8,377 nucleotides of DNA from Chlorobiota bacterium (GTDB lineage: Bacteria; Bacteroidota; Bacteroidia; Bacteroidales; JAADJA01), in NCBI GenBank assembly GCA_030592565.1, contig JAUVIX010000150.1:1-8377 (forward strand), in the 5' to 3' direction. Of the stretch, positions 1 through 5,247 are shown piece after piece (the stretch's first letter is position 1; each line of letters begins with the position of its first letter). Position numbers and translations under genes: made by a program. The notes under the pieces are model-generated. The model did no database searches. It was not told where the DNA came from and was given only the letters and a program-made list of their open reading frames with translations.

Positions 1-372
1 AAAGATGGGCAATTTTATCTTGGCAAGTTATTTAATCTCAAGAAGAATGAGATCTCAAACGATCGCTTAACATACGACCCTCCCGATCTAACTACCCATG
101 CCATTATTACGGGTATGACCGGTTCAGGTAAGACAGGTCTATGTGTAGGGTTACTTGAAGAGGCAGCCTTGCAGGGAATCCCTGCCATTATTATCGATCC
201 CAAGGGAGATCTCACCAACCTGGTTCTTTCTTTCCCCGATCTAGCTCCTGAAGATTTTGCACCCTGGATAGATACTGACAATGCCCGCCGCGAAAAGAAA
301 ACCATTACCGAAGTATCGGAAAAAACATTATTGTTTTATTTTCGGAAAAATTATATTTTTAGTTTTTTTTGA
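1..372 (+). pseudogene. HerA/DUF87-like P-loop ATPase, 5' part only, 3' end lost
   Basis: The frame is open from the left edge, so the true start lies outside the window. Numbering from base 1, residues 38-45 (GMTGSGKT) are a Walker A motif, and residues 63-71 (IIIDPKGDL) match the strand that follows in HerA/VirD4-like hexameric ATPases. The text around it (DPPDLTTHAIITG, then LLEEAALQGIPA, then FPDLAPEDFAPW) is typical of the long bacterial 'ATP-binding protein, helicase HerA-like' family, which as I recall runs to several hundred residues more. Family-like sequence persists to about EVSEKT (base 327). It is then replaced by a short AT-encoded tail (LLFYFRKNYIFSFF) and a TGA at 370-372. Walker B, the arginine finger and the C-terminal domain are absent, so the product cannot be a working ATPase. 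The coding part looks richer in GC than the DNA that follows. It is either a genuine deletion remnant or an assembly junction; the sequence alone cannot separate these. Family assignment is confident; the pseudogene status is likely. Confidence 0.75.
316..350. repeat. 9-bp direct repeat at the ATPase breakpoint
   Basis: TCGGAAAAA occurs at 316-324 and again at 342-350, flanking the point (about base 328) where the ATPase reading is lost. A small AT-only inverted repeat, AAAACA at 322-327 and TGTTTT at 332-337, sits between the copies. The pair could be a scar of slippage or recombination. Both copies are A-rich, so chance is also possible. Confidence 0.4.
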
Positions 373-400
373 TAAAATAATTTGCTATTGATTACCTTTG
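368..400 (+). promoter_or_regulatory. Bacteroidota-type promoter for the tRNA pair
   Basis: A -33 TTTG at 368-371 and a -7 TACCTTTG at 393-400 are separated by 21 nt, which fits the Bacteroidota housekeeping consensus (TTTG, about 19-21 nt, TAnnTTTG). Transcription would start near 405, roughly 50 nt before the first tRNA. It is the best two-box promoter in the window. Confidence 0.65.
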
Positions 401-453
401 CAGCCCCTTTTTATGATTATATTTTTGTTATTTGGATATTGGTATTTGTATTT

Positions 454-528
454 CGGGGTGTAGCGCAGTCCGGTTAGCGTGCGTCGTCCGGGACGACGAG
501 GTCGGAGGTTCGAATCCTCTCACCCCGA
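454..528 (+). tRNA. tRNA-Pro, anticodon CGG
   Basis: A complete cloverleaf folds by eye. Acceptor 454-460 (CGGGGTG) pairs with 521-527 (CACCCCG). The D arm is 463-466 with 477-480, and the D loop contains GG at 472-473. The anticodon stem is 482-486 with 494-498, and the T arm is 504-508 with 516-520 around TTCGAAT. The discriminator is A528 and no CCA is encoded. The anticodon at 489-491 is CGG, so it reads the Pro codon CCG, and G37 follows as expected for tRNA-Pro. The anticodon loop is TCCGGGA, which puts C rather than the nearly invariant U at position 33. T32-A38 and C33-G37 could also pair, closing the loop down to the three anticodon bases. It is probably co-transcribed with the tRNA-Thr 25 nt downstream. 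Confidence 0.93.
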
Positions 529-553
529 CAAATGAAAAGACTTTCAATCTAAT

Positions 554-626
554 GCCTCTTTAGCTCAGTTGGTAGAGCGGCTCACTCGTAATGAGCAGGT
601 CGCCGGTTCAAGTCCGGCAGGAGGCT
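554..626 (+). tRNA. tRNA-Thr, anticodon CGT
   Basis: A clean cloverleaf: acceptor 554-560 (GCCTCTT) with 619-625 (AGGAGGC, one G-U pair), D arm 563-566 with 575-578, anticodon stem 580-584 with 592-596, and T arm 602-606 with 614-618 around TTCAAGT. The loop CTCGTAA has the normal T33 and anticodon CGT at 587-589, reading the Thr codon ACG. The discriminator is T626 and CCA is not encoded. Both tRNAs of the pair have C at position 34 and so read only G-ending codons of their boxes. A short T run (628-632) follows, without a convincing terminator stem. Confidence 0.95.
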
Positions 627-792
627 CTTTTTAATCTCTGGCATGGGTAAACAGGGGAAAGTAAATCTTACATAGCTTTTATATTCCTACTACCTGAATA
701 AGCCAGAAATTTCAAATTGTACCTTACTTTGCTATTAAAAATTTGAATTTTTGATATTGGGTTTTGTTATTTATTTGACAATTGTTATTTGT

Positions 793-800
793 TATTTTTG
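793..800 (+). promoter_or_regulatory. -7 box (TATTTTTG) just upstream of lplA
   Basis: TATTTTTG matches TAnnTTTG exactly. The nearest TTTG upstream (774-777) is only 15 nt away, shorter than usual, so the -33 element is weak. The box ends five bases before the lplA ATG, so initiation from here would give a very short leader or none. Confidence 0.4.
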
Positions 801-805
801 CACTT

Positions 806-1786
806 ATGTTGATAATCCGTCGCCCTCATACCAATCCGTTTTTTAATATTGCTGCTGAGGAGTATATTTTGAAAGCAATTGCCGATGATGTTTTTATGTT
901 GTGGCAAAACGAAACATCCATTATTGTCGGGAAGCATCAAAATACACTTGCCGAAATAAATTATCAATTTGTTAAGGAAAATAAAATACCTGTTGTCCGT
1001 AGAATATCAGGCGGAGGTGCTGTTTTTCATGATTTGGGTAACCTGAATTTTTCATTTATTAAAAATGGTGAGAAGGGCAAGTTGGTCGATTTTAAAAAAT
1101 TTACTGACCCAATTGTTGAAGTGCTGAATGAGATGGGTGTTCCTGCAAAATTTGAAGGTAAAAATGACCTTAGAGTCAATGGGCTTAAGATATCGGGCAA
1201 TGCGGAACACGTATTCAAAAACCGGGTTTTGCATCATGGGACGCTTCTTTTTTCATCCGACCTGAGTTACCTGAACCGGGCGATAAATATAAAAGAAGGA
1301 AAGTTTGAGGATAGGGCTGTGAAATCGAACAGGAGCAAGGTTTTTAATATTTCTGATTTTTTAAAAACAGAGGTTTCCCTACAGGGATTTAAAGAGCAAA
1401 TAATTGATTTTATTTTTAAGAAGGATAGAACATCGGCTTTCTACTCTTTTACTGAGAAAGATATTTTAGAAATAGGAAAGCTGGTAACTGAAAAGTATTC
1501 AACCTGGAATTGGAACTACAGCTATTCTCCGAAATACTCTTTACAAAACAGTGTAAATACCAAAAAGGGTTTAGTTCATTTTAAACTTGAAGTTAAAAAC
1601 GGAATAATAGGATATTTAAAAATAACGGGGGAGAGAATTAACGTAAAACTGGCTGCAAAAATCGAGAATTTTTTAAAAGGCGTACCCCATAATGAAACAG
1701 CTGTTAAAAATACTCTTCAAAATGAATGGGGTAAGACAAATGAAGATGGGCTCACCATCCCCGCTATTTTAGAAGGATTGTTTTGA
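806..1786 (+). CDS. lplA: Lipoate-protein ligase A
   Basis: The 326-residue product activates free lipoate with ATP and attaches it to a lysine on lipoyl domains of 2-oxoacid dehydrogenase E2 subunits and the glycine-cleavage H protein, in the cytoplasm. The BPL/LplA catalytic domain fills the N-terminal part. RRISGGGAVFHD at residues 65-76 is the lipoyl-AMP binding motif. LKISGNA at 127-133 contains the presumed catalytic Lys128. HHGTLL lies at 143-148. The remaining C-terminal part (about 240-326) fits the LplA C-terminal accessory domain, which favours a true LplA over octanoyltransferases of the LipB or LipM type. ATG 806 is chosen because family members begin a few residues before the 'NPFFNIAAEEY' segment. 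The frame opens further upstream at a TTG at 782, but the eight added residues are hydrophobic and do not resemble the family. It is a single gene, convergent with the haem-binding pair 23 nt beyond its stop. Confidence 0.92.
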   Translation: MLIIRRPHTNPFFNIAAEEYILKAIADDVFMLWQNETSIIVGKHQNTLAEINYQFVKENKIPVVRRISGGGAVFHDLGNLNFSFIKNGEKGKLVDFKKFTDPIVEVLNEMGVPAKFEGKNDLRVNGLKISGNAEHVFKNRVLHHGTLLFSSDLSYLNRAINIKEGKFEDRAVKSNRSKVFNISDFLKTEVSLQGFKEQIIDFIFKKDRTSAFYSFTEKDILEIGKLVTEKYSTWNWNYSYSPKYSLQNSVNTKKGLVHFKLEVKNGIIGYLKITGERINVKLAAKIENFLKGVPHNETAVKNTLQNEWGKTNEDGLTIPAILEGLF

Positions 1787-1809
1787 GCCTGTTATGATGA
1801 TATATCCCT

Positions 1810-2262
1810 TTATTCGAATAACTCGTCAGCAGAAATTTCACACCAGTCAATAATTTGCTGTCGCTGAGCATCGGTTAGTTTAGCATCAGGATGCATTATC
1901 GGATATATTTTCATTGGCATATCGCCGGCTTCCACCGCTTCTGAAATTTCATCCAGGGCTTTGATCTGTTTGCGCTTGCTTAAATCGCCCCAGAATCCAA
2001 AATCCAAATGCTCACGTCCCACTCTCACATCGCGGGATACAAGAAATGAAACAGGTGCAACATATGAATACCAGGGATAAATAACCTGTTGCGAATGACA
2101 GTCATAGCAGGCTGACTTCAGCAAAGTGGTAATTTCATCAGGTGCCTCAACAACTTCAAGCAAATCTTTCCCGGGAACGGGATTATTATCCGGTCTGCCA
2201 GAGGGAATAAACTGTATGATTACTATGACCAAAACAACTATAATCAAAATTATACGTTTCAT
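1810..2262 (-). CDS. Haem-binding domain (CxxCH) membrane-anchored protein
   Basis: A 150-residue protein of the Bacteroidota 'haem-binding domain' family (Pfam Haem_bd type). Residues 4-19 are a very hydrophobic stretch without a clear cleavage site, so it is probably an N-terminal anchor with the rest in the periplasm. CYDCH at residues 52-56 is a c-type haem attachment motif, followed by the family's aromatic segment IYPWYSYVAPVSF (61-73). A DMPM at 114-117 or the later Met could supply the second axial ligand. The C-terminal half (LSKRK, LDEISEAVEAGDMP, LTDAQRQQIIDW) is shared with the next gene upstream, its paralogue. The family is usually linked to electron transfer or haem binding, but no member is assigned a precise reaction that I can name. 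It is second in a two-gene unit on this strand, 50 nt after its partner. Confidence 0.85.
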   Translation of the reverse strand: MKRIILIIVVLVIVIIQFIPSGRPDNNPVPGKDLLEVVEAPDEITTLLKSACYDCHSQQVIYPWYSYVAPVSFLVSRDVRVGREHLDFGFWGDLSKRKQIKALDEISEAVEAGDMPMKIYPIMHPDAKLTDAQRQQIIDWCEISADELFE

Positions 2263-2312
2263 ATTTTGCTTTTTTATCAGACGAAATAATAGCTTGTCTT
2301 CACCCTTGTACC

Positions 2313-2717
2313 TTATTTCATTAGAGCATCTGCTGTTCCGTTTGCCCAGTCTATCAGTATTTTCGACTCAGCATCAGTCAGAGCATGTTCAGGATACTTC
2401 TCCAAGAATTTTTCTGGCGGCATATCCTTCTCTTCAACAGACTCGGCAATTGCATCCAGCTTTGAAACTAATTTGCGTTTAGAAAGTGTTGGCAGTTTAT
2501 CAAGCTTAAGTTTCATTTTTGCTTTCATTGATTCGGAGTCGGAATTGTGACAGTCGAAACATTTGTTCTGTAAAACTGTATTTACGCTGTCAGGTATTGT
2601 CAGCAGCCCTTCGGGACTAACTTCATTTTGAATTGCTTTTGTTTTGAATCCGGTTGATATCGCTAAAAACCCAGCTATCAGGAGTAATGAGAAAATTGTT
2701 AAAGTTAACTTTTTCAT
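2313..2717 (-). CDS. Small CxxCH haem-binding protein, paralogue of the downstream gene
   Basis: A 134-residue exported protein. Residues 4-22 form a hydrophobic signal or anchor segment, and CFDCH at 53-57 is a c-type haem attachment site. The C-terminal part aligns with the neighbouring protein: LSKRK (78-82), then LDAIAESVEEKDMP (87-100), then LTDAESKILIDW (113-124). It lacks the neighbour's aromatic YPWYSYVAP segment after the haem motif and carries instead a short Lys/Met-rich, charged stretch (about 60-76). It is therefore a divergent copy from tandem duplication, not a recent one. It is the first gene of the pair, and a candidate -7 box lies about 70 nt upstream. Possible roles include periplasmic electron transfer. 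Coding status is well supported, the specific function is not. Confidence 0.8.
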   Translation of the reverse strand: MKKLTLTIFSLLLIAGFLAISTGFKTKAIQNEVSPEGLLTIPDSVNTVLQNKCFDCHNSDSESMKAKMKLKLDKLPTLSKRKLVSKLDAIAESVEEKDMPPEKFLEKYPEHALTDAESKILIDWANGTADALMK

Positions 2718-2786
2718 AATTATAAATAATGTTTGTTAATAATTCAATAAATATCAAAACAACAAAATGTCTTTATTGTTCAATGC

Positions 2787-2794
2787 CAAAGATA
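2787..2794 (-). promoter_or_regulatory. Candidate -7 box for the haem-binding pair
   Basis: On the minus strand these bases read TATCTTTG, an exact TAnnTTTG match, about 70 nt upstream of the 2717 start. No TTTG lies at the expected -33 distance, so support is from one box only. Confidence 0.35.
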
Positions 2795-2970
2795 ATATAT
2801 AAAGCCATTGTAAATTATTCTATAAAAGTTGGAAGGGAGAATGCCGGAGATATCAACTTTCAGATTACTATGACCTATGAAGCAGTCAAAGCCGGTTGGC
2901 TGTTCATATGACAGGGTTTCAACCCGAACGAGATTTAAAGAACCGGAAGCAGACCCTGATTAGCCTCCTG

Positions 2971-5124
2971 CTACTCCTTCGTTTTTACGAGTTTTATAAT
3001 CTTAGAACCGGTTATTCTGGAAATTTTGCAAAAGTAAACTCCCGCAGGCCGGCCGGATGCATCCCATTCAACACTAAATTCTCCCGCCAATTGAAATGTG
3101 TTTCTGAGAGTTGTGATTTGCTGACCTGAAGCATTTAAAATTTCAACTTTAATAATTCCCGGAAATTTAACATTACACGAAATTGTTGTTTTTGCCGTAA
3201 AAGGATTGGGGAAGTTGGTAATGACCGAATTTTTATCAGTATGCGAAAAGTTATCCACACCGACTATTCCTCCGCAATTATCAGTATGCAATATCAATCC
3301 GCCATTTCCGACGATCCAACCGTTATCAGGATTAGTGAAAGTAATATCGGAAAGTGTTGATCCGAAATTTCTGTAATATTCAGTCCATATAAATCCTCCA
3401 TCACTTGTACTATATATTTTTGACGGGGATGTAGTAATTAACCAGGATGTCCAATCACTAATAGCAACAATTTTATTAACTTCCTCTGTGAAACCGCTGT
3501 TTTGTTGTGTCCAGGTCTCACCACCGTCGGTTGTATGCAGTATTACCCCGTTTTCGCCGGCAGCCCAGCCTGAATACTCGTTGAAAAGATCAATGCTCTT
3601 TAGAGTTTCGGTGGTGTTACTTTGCTGTTGAGCCCAGGTTTCTCCTGCATCAGTAGTTTTAAGTATCAATCCGCTTTCACCTACAATCCAACCTGATTGA
3701 GAAGTAAGAAAATAAACATCATATAGGTCATTGCTTTTCCCAATGCTATGGGTTTCCCAGGTACTCCCGTCTGTCGTTTTTACCACTTTTCCTGTTTTTC
3801 CTACACACCATCCGGTTGACTCATTAATCATATGAATAGCATAGAGTTCATCCGGTATCGGAGGAGGATCATATTGCACATTCCAGGTCGCACCCGCATC
3901 ATCAGTGTGATATATCCAGCCATTGCACCCCCATCCGTCGGTTGAATTTGCGAAATCGGTATCGTAAAAGTAGAACAATGTAGGGTCGGATGTTTTTATA
4001 TTCCAATTTTTGCCGCCATTAATAGTCTGAAAAACACCAACATTAAGAGTTTCACTTTCAAGGGCAAAAATCCAACCTGTACTGTCATCCAAAAAATTTG
4101 TTGAGAAAATGGAATATCCTGTGCCATAAGGTTTCAGGCGGCTGTAATTTTGTTCTTGCCATAATGCTCCTCCATCGTTGCTGCGACTGATATATGCGCC
4201 GTTGCATCCATCTCCGTAATTAACGCTGCCGGCAACAAAAACACTATTTCCCTCCCCGTTAATAGTATAAATCAAAGCATTATCATTAAGGGCAACTGTT
4301 GTCCACGTTTGTCCGCCGTCAGTTGTCGTTAAAATTTCACCATTGATACAGGCTAGGTATCCGGTGTTATTATCAACAAAATATGCATCAGTAACTGCTT
4401 CCGTAAAAGAATGGATGTTCGTCCAGGTATTTCCACCGTTTTCAGTTTTTATCAAAATTGATTCGTACCCAGTTGCAAAGCCTGTATTCTCATCAACAAA
4501 ATTAATAGAATTGATCGTTGAGGATAATCCGCTTTGTTGTTGCGCCCAGGTTTCACCCCCATCTGTTGTGTGAAAGATGATTCCTTCGGAACCACATGCC
4601 CAACCTATGTTTTCATCAATAAAAGTAATATCCTTCAAATAGCCGTTATTACCCGAAAATTTTGTTGTCCAGGTATTCCCACCATCCGTTGATTTGATAA
4701 TTGCTTTATTTATGCCGGTCGCCCATCCGGTATTTTCATCAATAAAAAAAACGGAAAATAACATATCTTCTATATCACTGTTTTGAACTACCCATTCAAG
4801 ACCTGAGTTTGACGAATGCAAAATCAGTCCACTGTCTCCAACTATCCAAACATTTTGATAATCGGCAAAAAAGACTGACATTAAAAAAACTTTCGACTGT
4901 TTATATAGATTTTTATCAAGAAAAATTTCTTTCCAATCCTCACCCCCGTTTTCTGTTCGCAAGATTTTTCCATCCCCAACTGCAATCCCAAGGCTATTTC
5001 CGGAAAAATTAATTCCCTGTAAAAATGCTTCGGCAGGGTAAGGATTATTATATTTCCATTGAGCAAAAACTGCTATTGTTGAAAATGTAAACAGAACACC
5101 GAGAAAATAAAATTTTGTTTTCAT
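2971..5124 (-). CDS. Secreted Ycf48/BNR-type beta-propeller protein with T9SS sorting domain
   Basis: A 717-residue protein. Residues 1-21 are a signal peptide (hydrophobic core FLGVLFTFSTIAVFA, likely cleavage before Q22). About residues 46-619 consist of 14 copies of a roughly 40-residue unit of the form 'GWxxGxxGxIlxTxDGGxTW', as in Ycf48-like and BNR/sialidase-type propellers; 14 units would suit two seven-bladed propellers. Residues 637-717 are a type A T9SS C-terminal domain: NFPNPFTAKTT at the start, WDASGRPAGVYFCKI near the end, and a basic KIIKLVKTKE tail. The protein should cross the inner membrane by Sec and the outer membrane by T9SS, then be released or anchored to surface lipopolysaccharide with removal of the tail. 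No catalytic residues can be recognised, so binding, adhesion or a structural role is more likely than enzymatic activity. It is a single gene, divergent from the lipoprotein gene at 5248. Confidence 0.88.
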   Translation of the reverse strand: MKTKFYFLGVLFTFSTIAVFAQWKYNNPYPAEAFLQGINFSGNSLGIAVGDGKILRTENGGEDWKEIFLDKNLYKQSKVFLMSVFFADYQNVWIVGDSGLILHSSNSGLEWVVQNSDIEDMLFSVFFIDENTGWATGINKAIIKSTDGGNTWTTKFSGNNGYLKDITFIDENIGWACGSEGIIFHTTDGGETWAQQQSGLSSTINSINFVDENTGFATGYESILIKTENGGNTWTNIHSFTEAVTDAYFVDNNTGYLACINGEILTTTDGGQTWTTVALNDNALIYTINGEGNSVFVAGSVNYGDGCNGAYISRSNDGGALWQEQNYSRLKPYGTGYSIFSTNFLDDSTGWIFALESETLNVGVFQTINGGKNWNIKTSDPTLFYFYDTDFANSTDGWGCNGWIYHTDDAGATWNVQYDPPPIPDELYAIHMINESTGWCVGKTGKVVKTTDGSTWETHSIGKSNDLYDVYFLTSQSGWIVGESGLILKTTDAGETWAQQQSNTTETLKSIDLFNEYSGWAAGENGVILHTTDGGETWTQQNSGFTEEVNKIVAISDWTSWLITTSPSKIYSTSDGGFIWTEYYRNFGSTLSDITFTNPDNGWIVGNGGLILHTDNCGGIVGVDNFSHTDKNSVITNFPNPFTAKTTISCNVKFPGIIKVEILNASGQQITTLRNTFQLAGEFSVEWDASGRPAGVYFCKISRITGSKIIKLVKTKE
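2974..3216 (-). other. T9SS type A C-terminal sorting domain (protein region)
   Basis: This part encodes residues 637-717 of the propeller protein. It follows the TIGR04183-like pattern: NPF near the start, alternating hydrophobic strands (IIKVEILNASG), then W-D-x-x-G-x-P-A-G-V-Y-F, and a basic terminal strand. A linker (VDNFSHTDKNSVIT) joins it to the last blade. Its presence implies a type IX secretion system elsewhere in the genome. Confidence 0.85.
3268..4989 (-). repeat. 14 tandem propeller-blade units within the secreted protein
   Basis: Fourteen units can be counted by their 'GWxxG' strand and their '(T/S)xDGGxTW' turn. Examples of the turn are TENGGEDW, STDGGNTW, TTDGGETW (twice), TTDGGQTW, SNDGGALW, TINGGKNW, TDDAGATW, TTDGSTW and TSDGGFIW; the last unit ends in TDNCGG without the Trp. 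Units 7 and 8 carry insertions, and the early and late units are more regular. At the DNA level the copies are clearly diverged, so this is an old protein repeat rather than a recent amplification. Confidence 0.75.
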
Positions 5125-5162
5125 ACTTTGGTAATATTAAAATGGATTTTTTAATATGTCCC

Positions 5163-5195
5163 CAAAGTTAATGAATTTTAATCTAATTTTGCAAT
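5163..5195 (-). promoter_or_regulatory. Promoter for the T9SS propeller gene
   Basis: Read on the minus strand, ATTG (5195-5192), 21 nt, then TAACTTTG (5170-5163) fits the Bacteroidota -33/-7 arrangement. Transcription would begin near 5159 and leave a leader of about 35 nt before the ATG at 5124. Confidence 0.55.
5184..5191 (+). promoter_or_regulatory. -7 box for the lipoprotein-lpxH operon
   Basis: TAATTTTG matches TAnnTTTG and lies 56 nt before the ATG at 5248. No good -33 TTTG is seen. It touches the -33 region of the divergent promoter, so the two promoters share the same few bases. Confidence 0.45.
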
Positions 5196-5247
5196 AATTT
5201 TTTGAAAAAGTTTATTAGAATAATAATGTAAATGGTTTAATGGCAGG

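Noticed and set aside
15..305. Open frame of 96 codons on the minus strand
   Set aside because: It lies opposite the conserved ATPase reading and its translation resembles no domain; it is a shadow of the real frame.
346..370. AAAAAT/ATTTTT stem followed by a run of eight T as a terminator of the ATPase fragment
   Set aside because: The stem contains no G-C pair and would not be stable; the T run instead serves as context for the -33 TTTG of the tRNA promoter.
454..626. tRNA locus as an integration site of a mobile element
   Set aside because: No integrase, no repeated 3' tRNA end and no element boundary are visible in the window; only the broken ATPase upstream hints at a rearrangement.
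711..747. 8-bp inverted repeat TTCAAATT (711-718) and AATTTGAA (740-747) upstream of lplA
   Set aside because: Both arms are A/T except one base and the spacer is 21 bp; this is expected by chance in such AT-rich spacer DNA and no operator family is suggested.
782..805. TTG at 782 as the start of lplA
   Set aside because: It would add eight hydrophobic residues not seen in the family, and the -7 box lies inside that extension; ATG 806 fits better.
2126..2482. Open frame of 118 codons on + across the two haem-binding genes
   Set aside because: It is antisense to both conserved CxxCH proteins and shows no signal or domain of its own.
2914..2925. GGGTTTCAACCC palindrome as a terminator for the propeller gene
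   Set aside because: The stem is only four or five pairs, lies about 45 nt beyond the stop and has no T tract on the minus strand.
2729..3129. Two overlapping short + frames (2729-2911 and 2896-3129) in and beyond the 253-bp gap 2718-2970
   Set aside because: The translations have no recognisable features, the second runs antisense into the sorting domain of the propeller gene, and neither has a convincing start region. The stretch 2820-2970 looks a little less AT-rich than usual spacer, but I could not read a degraded gene in any frame.
3268..4989. Tandem DNA repeat or CRISPR-like periodicity
   Set aside because: The periodicity comes from diverged propeller units inside one coding frame; units are about 120 bp and not identical, with no spacer-repeat pattern.
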